Source: Mesorhizobium tianshanense (GTDB lineage Bacteria; Pseudomonadota; Alphaproteobacteria; Rhizobiales; Rhizobiaceae). Taken from it: DNA of 64,000 nt. Below, one piece after another: positions 47,018 to 58,119 of the stretch (position 1 is its first letter; each line of letters opens with the position of its first letter). The DNA lies in contig NZ_VLKT01000008.1 of NCBI RefSeq assembly GCF_007830515.1, forward strand, positions 62,001 through 126,000, given 5' to 3'. A program made the translations under genes and the position numbers. The notes under the pieces were generated by a model. It was not told the DNA's origin. It did no database searches and worked only from the letters and a program-made list of their open reading frames with translations.

Positions 47018-47509
47018 GTGAAACGCCATGGATCATCGCTCGCAATGACGATTGCGGCAGCTGCATGTGCCGTGCCGGCAACAGCCCAGGGTAACATGAG
47101 CTTCGACATTAACGTCACGCTTTCCAAAAAGGCAGCGGCCAAGCTCGCGGCCGAAAAGGAGGGGATCGTTGTCTTCGTCGACTATTACGGCGATCCGAAG
47201 CGGAGCGCCGAGAGGCACGCCAACGAGATCGGCCAAATCGATCTCGAGCAGCAAAACGACGAGGTGGCGATACCGGGCGCAGGTGGCCCCGCCCATATCA
47301 GCGGCGCAAAGGTCGACACCAAGCGTCTCGACTGGCTCGCCGGCCCTCCCAAGGTCAACGTCAACGTTGCATCGGCGCGCAAGAGCAGTTCGGACAATCT
47401 GCTCGGCTGCGATTTCATCGACGGTCCACTCAGCGCTGTCCAAAAGCAACCTGTGACGCTTCATTGCGCATTGATCGAAGAAAATTACGACACGGAGTTG
47501 AAGCCATAA
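47018..47509 (+). CDS. Exported protein of unknown function
   Basis: A GTG start behind GAAGGAGG gives a 163-residue protein with a signal peptide (to ATA, residue 23). The mature part has INVTLSKKAAAKLAAEKEGIVVFVDYYGDP and two cysteines late in the sequence (GCDFIDG, HCALIEE). No family recognised. Confidence 0.72.
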   Translation: MKRHGSSLAMTIAAAACAVPATAQGNMSFDINVTLSKKAAAKLAAEKEGIVVFVDYYGDPKRSAERHANEIGQIDLEQQNDEVAIPGAGGPAHISGAKVDTKRLDWLAGPPKVNVNVASARKSSSDNLLGCDFIDGPLSAVQKQPVTLHCALIEENYDTELKP

Positions 47510-47536
47510 GGCCTCCAAAGCGAGGAGGAGATTTTC

Positions 47537-47902
47537 ATGCGCCTGCTGTTCGCCATCTGTTTCTGCCTTGCCATGGCGCTGCCCGCGACCGCCTATGCCG
47601 AGCGCCGTTGTGGCTGGTACTCCAGCCCGACACCCGGCAACCTTATCCTGACAGACAGGGACGGGGATTGGTGGATCCAGATGCAGGGACGACCGGATCC
47701 CAAAGGCATCGACAATGTGCCGGCCTTTGACGACCGGCAATTCGTCGAGACCAATGTGCCTGGGTCGGGCTACGGCTACGGATGTGCGTGCATGACCGTG
47801 GTGACCAACGCCAGCCAACAAAGGATCACCAGAGTGATCTCGGGCGAAATCCTCCCGCTGGTGCAATGCCGTAACGACAAATCGCTACAAAAACCGGACT
47901 GA
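47537..47902 (+). CDS. Exported DUF4087-family protein
   Basis: The 121-residue precursor has a signal peptide to AYA (residue 21) and the DUF4087 core: RRCGWYSSPTPGNLILTDRD, GDWWIQMQ and GYGCACMTV, with conserved cysteines. GAGGAGGAG precedes the ATG. A short hairpin CGGAC-CACT-GTCCG (47903-47916) directly follows the stop codon and may help end transcription. Confidence 0.82.
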   Translation: MRLLFAICFCLAMALPATAYAERRCGWYSSPTPGNLILTDRDGDWWIQMQGRPDPKGIDNVPAFDDRQFVETNVPGSGYGYGCACMTVVTNASQQRITRVISGEILPLVQCRNDKSLQKPD

Positions 47903-47951
47903 CGGACCACTGTCCGAGTTAAGCTAACAACATCCGGAATGCCGCAGCGTA

Positions 47952-48458
47952 CTATGACGGCTGCTCCGACCGCGCTTTCACATCGTCGCTCAGCTGCCGC
48001 ACGATCCCGGCGGTCTTGCGGATATCCGCTTCGTCGAGAGCGACGCCCATGGTCGAGGCGATCGCCATGAGCTGGGCGTTCAATTCGCCGTAGCGCGCTC
48101 CGCCTTTACGCGTCAGCTGCACAAGCTTCGAGCGCCGGTGCTTCGGATTGTCGACGAATTCGACTAACCCCTCGGTAGCAAGCTCATCCGCCAGCCTCTG
48201 CATGCGCTGACGGCTGGTGGGTCGCATCTGGGCGATCTGCGGCACGGTGAGCGGACCAAGCAGCGCGAGGCTCCGCATGAAGCCGAACGCACCGCCGCCC
48301 CAACTGGTGATGAGCCCTGTCTTCTGGCCGAGAGCCCGTATTCTGAAGAAGCACTGGGCCACTTCGAGCATCAGCTCGGTAATCGCCTCGGCCTTGCTGT
48401 CAACGATGGGCCCCGCCCCCGTCCGGACCACCTCAGTCCTGTGTCGTGCCGTCGCCAT
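47952..48458 (-). CDS. MarR-family transcription regulator
   Basis: ATG at 48458 with GGAAG upstream gives a 168-residue protein. The winged HTH spans PLTVPQIAQMRPTSRQRMQRL, then DELATEGLVEFVDNPKHRRS with the wing. It is divergent from the methyltransferase-like gene and two palindromic sites lie between them, so it most likely represses both. The ligand is unknown. Confidence 0.88.
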   Translation of the reverse strand: MATARHRTEVVRTGAGPIVDSKAEAITELMLEVAQCFFRIRALGQKTGLITSWGGGAFGFMRSLALLGPLTVPQIAQMRPTSRQRMQRLADELATEGLVEFVDNPKHRRSKLVQLTRKGGARYGELNAQLMAIASTMGVALDEADIRKTAGIVRQLSDDVKARSEQPS

Positions 48459-48494
48459 CGCTTCCGTTCCTTCTGTCTGTGCCAATTTCTGCGA

Positions 48495-48538
48495 TTGACA
48501 CCTCTGTTGTCAACTTCTAGAATGACACCTTGGTTGTC
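48495..48538. promoter_or_regulatory. Paired MarR operator palindromes
   Basis: TTGACACCTCTGTTGTCAA (48495-48513) is a perfect TTGACA/TGTCAA palindrome and TGACACCTTGGTTGTC (48523-48538) repeats it 28 bases later, in the 131-base gap between the divergent MarR and methyltransferase-like genes. Confidence 0.65.
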
Positions 48539-48589
48539 GTTTCTGGGCAACTCTCGGCTTCGTAGCCTCCAGCATCTGCGGGAGCAGAC

Positions 48590-49090
48590 ATGGAAATGGA
48601 CCCGGCTGGGCAACAAGTGACCGACACCGGAACGGCAGGCGTCGTCGGGCGACCGATCGTTTTCTTTCCTGCCGCTATTCTGGTCGGTCTCGTCTTGGAT
48701 CGCCTGCTGCCTTTGCCGTTCGCAATTCCGGAGGCCGACGGGGTGCCCTGGATCGTCGCCGGGTCCCTGATCCTCATCGGTCTTGTGTCTTTTGCCGCGG
48801 GAGTCCGCAACTTCTCCCGGGCCGCGACGCCTTTGCCCACGAACCAGCCCGCCCGCGTGCTCGTGACCACCGGCATTTACCGCTGGACCCGCAATCCCAT
48901 CTATCTCGGCTTTTTTCTCATGTATGGCGGCATCGGCGTCGCGACACAAAGCCCATGGGTCCTGATCCTTACGCTGCCGCTTGCCATCACGGTCCGCTAC
49001 GGCGTCGTCGCACGCGAAGAGGCCTACCTGGAACGGCGGTTCGGCGATGCGTATCTCGACTACAAGCGACGCGTCCGGCGGTGGGTCTGA
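48590..49090 (+). CDS. Isoprenylcysteine carboxyl methyltransferase-like membrane protein
   Basis: The 166-residue protein has four hydrophobic segments and the ICMT/PEMT signature: VTTGIYRWTRNPIYLGFFLM, and EEAYLERRFGDAYLDYKRRV. Members methylate small-molecule or lipid substrates with SAM; bacterial members are mostly uncharacterised. GGGAG precedes the ATG. It is divergent from the MarR regulator. Confidence 0.85.
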   Translation: MEMDPAGQQVTDTGTAGVVGRPIVFFPAAILVGLVLDRLLPLPFAIPEADGVPWIVAGSLILIGLVSFAAGVRNFSRAATPLPTNQPARVLVTTGIYRWTRNPIYLGFFLMYGGIGVATQSPWVLILTLPLAITVRYGVVAREEAYLERRFGDAYLDYKRRVRRWV

Positions 49091-49196
49091 GCGTCGCGAG
49101 AATGCCTGACGTGTGCTGTCTGACCCCAAAGTCTTGCCGAGCTGGTACTATTTTGCCGGCCGGCGACGATCCAGAACCAGCGGCACAGGACACACA

Positions 49197-49289
49197 ATGA
49201 ACGTCTTCGATGCCTTCGCAGAAAGTCTGGACGGCGTGCATCGGCGCATCTCGGCGGAAATCGCGCCGCGCCTTGGCCCTCGATCGTGA
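49197..49289 (+). CDS. Possible 30-residue coupled leader peptide
   Basis: ATG at 49197 (with CAGGA upstream) opens a 30-codon frame whose TGA (49287-49289) overlaps the GTG at 49286 of the dehydrogenase gene, as GTGA. Such overlap usually reflects translational coupling. The peptide MNVFDAFAESLDGVHRRISA is not a family I know; it may also be the residue of a truncated gene. Confidence 0.4.
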   Translation: MNVFDAFAESLDGVHRRISAEIAPRLGPRS

Positions 49290-50260
49290 CGATGGCAGCC
49301 GGCCCTAGCGTAATCCTCCACACCAACGCGCCAGCCGTGGCGATGAAGGTGTTGCGGGACAGGCATCCGGGGCTGTCGGTTTACCCTTGTGACAGCTACG
49401 CCGGTCTGGCCGCCTTGATAGACGAGACAAAAGCCGAGATCGTCTACTCGGTGCGCTTCGACGGTACAGCGCGCTTCCCGCGCTCCGCTCTCCTGGAAAG
49501 CCCGACGGTGAAATGGGTGTCGGTCGGCGGGTCGGGGACGGATCATCTGGGTCACTGGAACCCCGAAAAGGTGACGGTGACGAACGCCGCCGGAGTCGCG
49601 GCCGATGTGATGGCCGAATACGCGCTGGGAGCGATGCTGTCGTTCTCGCTGGGTCTTCGAAATTTCGCCAGATATCAGCGTGAACGGACATGGGTCGCTG
49701 GCACGGTCGAGCCGATCCAGGGCAAAACCTTGCTGCTGCTCGGCCTCGGCAGGACCGGGCAGGCATTGGCCCGGCGCGCCAAGGCCCTGGGGCTCACGAC
49801 GCTCGGTGTGCGTGCGCATCCCAGGCCAACCGACCATGTCGACGAAGTTCACGGCATCGAGGACTTGCCCGGGCTTTGGGTCCGGGCCGACTTCATCGCC
49901 TGTTGCGTGCCGTTGCTGGAGGCGACGCGAGGGTTGATCGGTACTGCGGCGTTTGCCGAGATGAAGCCGACGGCGGTGCTCATCGACGTTTCGCGTGGTG
50001 GTGTCGTCGATGAGACAGCACTGCTGTCGGCTCTTGACGGCGGCCGCATCAAAGGCGCTGCGCTCGACGTCTTTTCAACCGAGCCACTGCCAAAGGATCA
50101 CCCGATCTGGAGCTATGAGAACGTGATCGTCACACCGCATTGTTCGTCGGTTTATGACGGCTGGGAGAAGGAGGCCCTGCGCATGTTTGCCGACAATCTC
50201 AGCCGCTTTCTGCGGGGTGAACCGCTCGAAAACGTTGTCGATCCCGTTCGCGGTTACTGA
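49286..50260 (+). CDS. D-isomer specific 2-hydroxyacid dehydrogenase
   Basis: The 324-residue enzyme has the Rossmann motif LLGLGRTGQALARRAKALG, catalytic Arg in DVSRGGVVDE, Glu in FSTEPLP and His in TPHCSS. It reduces or oxidises a 2-oxo/2-hydroxy acid with NAD(P). GTG at 49286 overlaps the leader peptide stop; ATG at 49292 is the alternative start. As the first full gene of a D-amino-acid-related operon, it may act on the 2-oxoacid made by the adjacent oxidase. Confidence 0.9.
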   Translation: MTMAAGPSVILHTNAPAVAMKVLRDRHPGLSVYPCDSYAGLAALIDETKAEIVYSVRFDGTARFPRSALLESPTVKWVSVGGSGTDHLGHWNPEKVTVTNAAGVAADVMAEYALGAMLSFSLGLRNFARYQRERTWVAGTVEPIQGKTLLLLGLGRTGQALARRAKALGLTTLGVRAHPRPTDHVDEVHGIEDLPGLWVRADFIACCVPLLEATRGLIGTAAFAEMKPTAVLIDVSRGGVVDETALLSALDGGRIKGAALDVFSTEPLPKDHPIWSYENVIVTPHCSSVYDGWEKEALRMFADNLSRFLRGEPLENVVDPVRGY

Positions 50261-50262
50261 CG

Positions 50263-51441
50263 ATGACGTCTCCCGACGGCGCCTCGATACAAGAAGCCGA
50301 TATCGCGATCATCGGCGGCGGCATTGCCGGAGCGAGCGCGGCCTATGAACTGGCGGCCGTCTCCTCGGTCATCCTGCTTGAGCGCGAAAGCCATTGCGGC
50401 TACCACTCCACCGGCCGGTCGGCCGCGAGCTTTACGGAGAATTACGGCAACGCCATCATCCGACGGCTGGCGATCGCCAGCCGGTCTTTTCTCGAAGCGC
50501 CGCCAGAGGGTTTTTGCGAACATCCCTTGATGCTTCCGCGTGGCATGCTGACTATCGCGCGCCAGGATCAGCTTAGCCGGCTTGAAGAGGAACTCGAAAA
50601 GGCCCGCCAACTTGTTCCGTCGATCCATCGGATCAGCCCCGAGGAGGCGTTGGCGCGCGTGCCTGCGCTGCGATCGGATTATGTCGCTGGTGCGATCGTC
50701 GAACCGGACTCTCGCGAGATCGACGTCAACGAGTTTCATCAGGGTTTCCTGCGCAATGCGCGCAAGCGTGGCGGGCGGATCGTCACTGATGCAGGCGTCG
50801 ATGCGATCGAGCGGCACAAGGATCGCTGGATCTTGCAGACCAGCCAGGGACTGTTCACCGCGCGTGTCCTCGTCAACGCGGCCGGCGCCTGGGCGGACAG
50901 GATCGCCGCTTTGGCCGGCGTTGCTCCGATCGGGCTCGTGCCAAAGCGTCGCACCGCGTTCCATGTCGCAGCACCAGATGGCGTCTCCATTGCCGGCTGG
51001 CCGCTCGCCAACGATGTCGGCGAGGAATTCTACTTCAAGCCGGACGCCGGCCGGATTTTCGTCTCGCCGGCTGATGCGACCCCGAGCGAGCCGATGGACG
51101 CCTATCCCGACGATTTCGACGTCGCCGTCGGGGTCGATCGCCTGCAGCGCGCGACGACGATCGATGTGCGCAGGATAGAACATCAATGGGCGGGCCTGCG
51201 CAGCTTTGTCAGCGACGCCTCGCCCGTGGTGGGCTTCGACGCCAAGGCCGAAGGTTTTTTCTGGCTGGCAGGCCAGGGCGGCTACGGCATCAAAACATCG
51301 CCGGCCCTGGCCAGGGCATGCCGCGACCTGATCCGCACCGGACGTTTGTCGGATGATCTGTTGCGTCAAGACATCGAGCCGGGCGATCTTGCGCCTGGCC
51401 GGATCAGGACGACATCCGCGCCGGAGGAAAAAGCACAGTGA
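50263..51441 (+). CDS. FAD-dependent D-amino-acid oxidase/dehydrogenase-type protein
   Basis: The 392-residue flavoprotein of the DAO superfamily has the dinucleotide motif IIGGGIAGASAAYELA (residues 14-29), the TGRSAASF block and the C-terminal GFFWLAGQGGYGIKTSP loop that closes over FAD. It should deaminate an amino or imino acid. It starts two bases after the dehydrogenase and ends overlapping the RidA gene by four bases. With the carbamoylase it suggests D-amino acids as substrate. Confidence 0.88.
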   Translation: MTSPDGASIQEADIAIIGGGIAGASAAYELAAVSSVILLERESHCGYHSTGRSAASFTENYGNAIIRRLAIASRSFLEAPPEGFCEHPLMLPRGMLTIARQDQLSRLEEELEKARQLVPSIHRISPEEALARVPALRSDYVAGAIVEPDSREIDVNEFHQGFLRNARKRGGRIVTDAGVDAIERHKDRWILQTSQGLFTARVLVNAAGAWADRIAALAGVAPIGLVPKRRTAFHVAAPDGVSIAGWPLANDVGEEFYFKPDAGRIFVSPADATPSEPMDAYPDDFDVAVGVDRLQRATTIDVRRIEHQWAGLRSFVSDASPVVGFDAKAEGFFWLAGQGGYGIKTSPALARACRDLIRTGRLSDDLLRQDIEPGDLAPGRIRTTSAPEEKAQ

Positions 51442-51803
51442 GTAAGGATGACCGCATGACGATCGAACGCTTCGAGAATGGACCCCGCTTCTGCCGCGTG
51501 CTCAGTCACAATGGAATTGTCTATCTGGCCGGCATGACGGCCGACGATCTGTCGGGCGACACGACGCAGCAGACGCGTGACGTGCTCGCCAAGATCGATA
51601 CCTATCTGGCGAAGGCCGGCAGCGACAAGACCAGGATCCTAAGCGCCACGGTATGGCTGCGCGACGTTGCCGACTTCGACAAGATGAACACCGCCTGGGA
51701 TCAATGGATCGACAAAAGCGCCATGCCGGTGCGGGCAACGGTCGAGGCCCGGCTCGCCGGCGACGGCTATCGCGTCGAGATCATGGTCACAGCGGCAGCC
51801 TGA
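51438..51803 (+). CDS. RidA-family enamine/imine deaminase
   Basis: The 121-residue protein matches RidA: NGIVYLAGMTADD, ILSATVWLRDVADFDKMN and PVRATVEARLAG, in which the Arg binds the carboxylate of the substrate. It hydrolyses reactive imines released by amino-acid oxidases, which fits the adjacent flavoprotein. The GTG start overlaps the oxidase stop. Confidence 0.88.
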   Translation: MSKDDRMTIERFENGPRFCRVLSHNGIVYLAGMTADDLSGDTTQQTRDVLAKIDTYLAKAGSDKTRILSATVWLRDVADFDKMNTAWDQWIDKSAMPVRATVEARLAGDGYRVEIMVTAAA

Positions 51804-51813
51804 GGAGACGACG

Positions 51814-52728
51814 ATGGCTCGAGACCTGACCATCGCGGTCTGCCAGACCGGCCCGATACAGAAAAGCGCGCAACGGGCCGAAACGGTGGATCGGCTCGTC
51901 GCCCTTCTGGAAAGAGCGGCCGCCGCCGGCGCTGAAATCGCGGTGTTTCCCGAACTGGCGCTCACGACCTTCTTTCCGCGCTGGCGGATCGACGACGAGG
52001 CCGAGATCGAGGCGTTCTTCGAGCCGGCTATGCCTGGCCCACAGACGCAACGCCTTTACGACGCCGCGGCGCGCCTCAAGATGGGCTTCGCGCTCGGATA
52101 TGCCGAGCTGACGCGCGAAGACGGGGTAACGCGCCGCTTCAACACGATGGATCTGGTCGGGCAGGACGGCAAGCTTGTCGGGCGCTATCGCAAAATCCAT
52201 GTGCCTGGATCGAGCGAGCCGGAACCGGGCACGACCGTGCATCTGGAACGCCGTTATTTCGAGCCCGGCAATCTCGGTTTTCCGGTTTTCGCCTATCGCG
52301 GCGTGCGCTTCGGCATGGCCATCTGCAACGACCGGCGCTGGCCGGAGACCTACCGCATGCTCTGTCTCAACGGCGCGGAGATTGTCCTTATCGGCTACAA
52401 CACGCCGCTGCTGCTCGACGAAGCGCCGGCGCTGGCGCATCTGCGCATGTTCCACAATCATCTGCCGATGCAGGCCGGCGCCTATCAGAACACGGTCTGG
52501 GTCGCGGCGGCGGCCAAGGCCGGCGTCGAGGACGGCCAGGCCTTGATCGGCGGCTCCTGCATCATCGCACCGACCGGCGAAATCGCTGCGCAGGCGATGT
52601 CGCTCGACGACGAGGTGATCGTCCATCGCGCCGATCTCGACCTCATTGCCATATGCCGCAAGGTGAATTTCGACTTCGCCAGGTATCGTCGGCCTGACCA
52701 ATATCGACTGATCGCGGATCAGGTTTGA
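51814..52728 (+). CDS. N-carbamoyl-D-amino-acid hydrolase (D-carbamoylase)
   Basis: The 304-residue nitrilase-superfamily enzyme has the catalytic triad at Glu47 (FPELALTTFFPRW), Lys127 (RYRKIHVPG) and Cys171 (AICNDRRWPETYR), the same spacing as Agrobacterium D-carbamoylase. It cleaves N-carbamoyl-D-amino acids to D-amino acid, CO2 and ammonia. AGGAG precedes the ATG. Hydantoinase B lies at the right end of the window, so the pathway hydantoin to carbamoyl to amino acid is suggested. Confidence 0.93.
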   Translation: MARDLTIAVCQTGPIQKSAQRAETVDRLVALLERAAAAGAEIAVFPELALTTFFPRWRIDDEAEIEAFFEPAMPGPQTQRLYDAAARLKMGFALGYAELTREDGVTRRFNTMDLVGQDGKLVGRYRKIHVPGSSEPEPGTTVHLERRYFEPGNLGFPVFAYRGVRFGMAICNDRRWPETYRMLCLNGAEIVLIGYNTPLLLDEAPALAHLRMFHNHLPMQAGAYQNTVWVAAAAKAGVEDGQALIGGSCIIAPTGEIAAQAMSLDDEVIVHRADLDLIAICRKVNFDFARYRRPDQYRLIADQV

Positions 52729-52748
52729 GGTGACGGCCCTCGCGGGCG

Positions 52749-54577
<1,829 letters not shown>

Positions 54578-54581
<4 letters not shown>

Positions 54582-55522
54582 TCGAAGACGCAGCGCGGGA
54601 AGTAGAACGACACCACCCAGTTCGGCATGTCGACGATCTCGCTGACCCGGAGATCGCCGCAGACCGAAACCAGCATGTAGGCCTCGATCGGGTCCATTGC
54701 GTAGCGGCCGGCAAGCAGGTCGACCATCTGGGAGACAGCTTCCCTGGCGCCTGTCATCAGGTCCGGTCCGATGCCGGTCGTCACCTCATAGCCCTTGGCG
54801 TCGAGATGGCGCGTCACCGGGCCAGGCGTAGTGAAGCGCGGCGTCTTCAGCCGCGCACCTTTGACCAGGTCGAGCGTCAGCACGACGTCCATCGGGCTTT
54901 CGATCGCCGTGCCGCACACCTCGCCGTCGCCCTGCGCGGCATGCGTGTCGCCGACCGAAAACAGCGCACCCGCCACCTCCACCGGCAGATAGAGCGTGGT
55001 GCCGGCCGAGAGATCGCGGATGTCGAGATTGCCGCCGACGCGCCTTGGCGGCACCACCGAGTGGAGGCCCATTTCAGCCGGCGCATTGCCGATGGTGCCG
55101 GCAAAGGGTTTCAGCGGCACGCGGGCCTGCCTGCCGAACAGCGCCGGCTCGAGGGAGGTGGCGTCGTATGTCCAGATGTTCAGCGCCGGTTCCGGGAAGT
55201 CGTCGGCAAGCAGGCCGAACCCGGGTATGTTCGCCGTCCAGCCGAAGCCGGACGGCTTGAACATCTCGATCGTCACCTTCAGCGCGTCGCCCGGCTCGGC
55301 GCCCTCGACGAAGATCGGCCCGGTCACCGGGTTGATCCTGTCGAAGTCGAGCTTGGCGATATCGGCAACGGTGCTGTCGGCCTGCAGTTGGCCGCCGGAC
55401 GAATCGAGGCATTGGAACTCGATCGTCGAACCGGGCGCCACCCGCTCGGCCGGGACAAAGGAATTGTCCCAGCCGAAATGGTGATGGCGACCGTGGATGG
55501 TGTAGTCGCAATTATTGCACAT
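54578..55522 (-). CDS. Formamidase/acetamidase family amidase
   Basis: The 314-residue protein shows the FmdA/AmdA order: HHFGWDNSFVPAERVAPGSTIEF near the start, GPIFVEGAEPGDALKV, and the VGDTHAAQGDGEVCGTAIE block with metal or catalytic residues. It hydrolyses short amides to acid plus ammonia. It overlaps the binding-protein gene by 11 bases. The first residues, MCNNCDYTIHGRHHH, are unusually Cys/His-rich. Confidence 0.9.
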
Positions 55523-57155
55523 CGGTCACATACACATTGTCGTAGTTGATCGGGATATGGACGGGGTCGACGTAGAGATTGTCGGCGCCGCCCATCCGGG
55601 CCGATTTCATGGTGAAGCGCTGCTCGTTGAAGACCGGTGCCCAGGGCGCGTCTTCCATGATCTTGCCGTAGATCGCGCTCCACATCTTGGCACGTTCGCC
55701 TGATTTGGCCGGATCGACGACCGAGTCGGCCTCCGCCGCCTTGGCATCGAGATCCTTGTTGCAGTACCACGACCAGTTCCAGCCGCCCGGAACCGCGCCG
55801 GCGCAACCGAGGATCGGCCCGTAGAAGTTCGACGGATCGGGGAAATCGGCGATCCAGGCCATGCCGCCGGACCAGATCATCGGCGCGCCCGCCTTGTCGC
55901 CGCCGGCTGCGATGACGTTGGCTTGCGCGAGCGACTGGATGCTGGCCTTGATGCCGACCGCCGCCAGATCCTGCTGGATCGCCTGCGCGATGCGCGGGTT
56001 GGGATCGGTGTTCATGGCGAACAGCTGCGTGTCGAAACCATCGGGATGACCGGCCTCGGCAAGCAAAGCCTTAGCCTTGGCCACGTCATACGGATAGCCC
56101 TTGAATTCCTTGTCGTAGCCGGGCATCGACGGCGGCAACGGCTGGTTGGCCGGCACCGCACGGTTGTTGATCAGCTGGACGACACGGTCCTTGTTGATCG
56201 CCATGTTGACCGCTTGCCGCACCTTCACATTGTCGAAGGGCGCCATGGTGGTGTTCATGGTTATGTAGCCGGTGTGCAACTGGCCGCCCTCGACGACGCG
56301 GGCCTTCTGCTCGGGATCGGCCATCACCTCCTGGAACTTGGCCGGCGGAATGCCGTCGCCGGGAATGTCGATCTCGCCCTTCTGCAGCCGCAGCAGCGCC
56401 ACGATCGGCTCCTGGCCGATCTCGAAGCTGACCTTGTCGAGATGCGGCAAGCCCTTGTGCCAGTAGTCCGGGTTGCGCTCGAAGACGACGCGCTGGCCGA
56501 GCGTCCATTCGGCGAGCTTGAAAGCCCCGGTGCCGACCGGATGCTTGCCGAAGTCCGCGCCGTATTTCTCGACCTCCTCCTTTGGCACGACATGCGCGAA
56601 GTTGATGGCCATGACATGCAGGAAGGTGGCGTCGGGCCGGGTCAGTTCGAACTTGATGGTGTAGGGATCGACGACGGTGACACCCGCCAGGCCTTCCGCC
56701 TTGCCGGCAGCGACGTCGTCATAGCCCTTGATCGAGCCGAAGAAGCCGGCGCCGGGGCTCTGCGTCTTCGGATTGGTGACGCGGTCGAGCGAATATTTCA
56801 CGTCGTCGGCGGTCATCTCGCGGCCATTGTGGAACTTCACCCCGTGGCGCAGCTTGAATGTGAAGGCCTTGCCGTCAGGGGCGATCTCGTAGCTCTCGGC
56901 GAGGTCGGGCCGCAGATTGGTGGTGCCCGGCTCGTAGTCCATCAGTCCGTCGAACAGGCTCTTGATCATCGACCAGTTCTGCCAGTCGTAGCCGATGGCC
57001 GGATCGAGCGTGGCGACGTCGTCCTTGTAGGTGATGGTGATCGCGCCGCCCTGCTTGGCGTTCGGATCGACGGCGTCTTCGGCGCGTACGCTTGTCATGC
57101 CGAGCATCAGCGCAAGCGCCGACACGGCCACGGTGGAGGTCAAGAATTTCTTCAT
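55512..57155 (-). CDS. Dipeptide-type ABC transporter periplasmic binding protein (family 5)
   Basis: ATG at 57155 has AAGGG upstream; the signal peptide is MKKFLTSTVAVSALALMLGM to RAE. The 547-residue protein belongs to the DppA/OppA family 5 solute-binding proteins: TITYKDDVATLDPAIGYDW, AYEI-like and FKLRHGVKFHNGREMTADDVK. The ligand may be an amide or short peptide, given the amidase and AmiC-like sensor in the same operon. Confidence 0.92.
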   Translation of the reverse strand: MKKFLTSTVAVSALALMLGMTSVRAEDAVDPNAKQGGAITITYKDDVATLDPAIGYDWQNWSMIKSLFDGLMDYEPGTTNLRPDLAESYEIAPDGKAFTFKLRHGVKFHNGREMTADDVKYSLDRVTNPKTQSPGAGFFGSIKGYDDVAAGKAEGLAGVTVVDPYTIKFELTRPDATFLHVMAINFAHVVPKEEVEKYGADFGKHPVGTGAFKLAEWTLGQRVVFERNPDYWHKGLPHLDKVSFEIGQEPIVALLRLQKGEIDIPGDGIPPAKFQEVMADPEQKARVVEGGQLHTGYITMNTTMAPFDNVKVRQAVNMAINKDRVVQLINNRAVPANQPLPPSMPGYDKEFKGYPYDVAKAKALLAEAGHPDGFDTQLFAMNTDPNPRIAQAIQQDLAAVGIKASIQSLAQANVIAAGGDKAGAPMIWSGGMAWIADFPDPSNFYGPILGCAGAVPGGWNWSWYCNKDLDAKAAEADSVVDPAKSGERAKMWSAIYGKIMEDAPWAPVFNEQRFTMKSARMGGADNLYVDPVHIPINYDNVYVTDVQ

Positions 57156-57198
57156 CTCATGTTCCCTTTCTCTGGTTGTTGCCGGTCTTTTTTGGTTT

Positions 57199-58119
57199 TC
57201 ATCTGAGCTTGATGCGCGGGTCGATGAACGGTGCGACGGTGTCGGCCAGGAGATTGCCGAGTACGATGGCGAAGGCCGAAACCAGGGTGACGCCCATGAT
57301 GATCGGAATGTCGACGCGCTGGATTGCCTGCCAGGCAAGCTGGCCGATGCCGGGCCAGCCGAACACGCTTTCGACCACCACGATGCCGCCCATGAAGATG
57401 CCGATGTCGATGCCGATCATGGCGACGACCGGCAGGATGGCGTTGGGCAGTGCGTGGCGGAAGATGATGGCGCCGCGCGCAAGGCCCTTGGCGCGGGCGG
57501 TCCGCATATAGTCCTGGCGCAGCACGTCGATCATCGACGAGCGCATCATGCGCGCGTACCAGCCGGCGCCGAGTATCCCCATGGTCAGCGAGGGCAGCAC
57601 CAAATGGCGCCAGGTGCCGTAGCCGCCGATCGGAAACCAGCCGAGCCGCACGGCGAATACATAGAGGAGCAGCAGGCCGACGACGAATTGCGGCGCCGAG
57701 ACGCCGACGAAGGATGCGACCATCAGCGTCTGGTCGGTGGCGGTGCCGCGCCTGACGGCGGCAAGCAGGCCCATCGTCAGGCCGATCGTCAATTCGCAAA
57801 GGATGGCGCCGACCATCAAAAGCAGGCTTGCCGGCAGCCGCGAGACGATGAGCTCCGTGACTTCGGAACGCTGGATGTAGGAGCGTCCGAGATCGCCGCT
57901 GAGCAGGCTGGTCAGATAGTGCCAGTACTGGATGGCGAAGGGCTGATCGAGGCCGAGCTGCCGGCGGATGTTCTCGACCGTCTCGGGCGTGGCGCTGCGG
58001 CCAGCGATCTGGCGGACGGGGTCGGCCGGCAGCAAGTAGAGCAGCGCAAAGGTGATCAGCGAGACGCCGAGCAGGATGAGCACGGACTGGATGACCCGGC
58101 GGCCGAGATAGGCGATCAT
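57199..58119 (-). CDS. Dipeptide-type ABC permease (DppB)
   Basis: The start is ATG at 58119 (MIAYLGRRVIQSVLILLGVS). The 306-residue protein has six helices, the N-terminal periplasmic loop with RRQLGLDQPFAIQYWHYL, and the EAA loop RTARAKGLARGAIIFRHALPN. It overlaps the DppC-like gene by four bases. Confidence 0.93.
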   Translation of the reverse strand: MIAYLGRRVIQSVLILLGVSLITFALLYLLPADPVRQIAGRSATPETVENIRRQLGLDQPFAIQYWHYLTSLLSGDLGRSYIQRSEVTELIVSRLPASLLLMVGAILCELTIGLTMGLLAAVRRGTATDQTLMVASFVGVSAPQFVVGLLLLYVFAVRLGWFPIGGYGTWRHLVLPSLTMGILGAGWYARMMRSSMIDVLRQDYMRTARAKGLARGAIIFRHALPNAILPVVAMIGIDIGIFMGGIVVVESVFGWPGIGQLAWQAIQRVDIPIIMGVTLVSAFAIVLGNLLADTVAPFIDPRIKLR

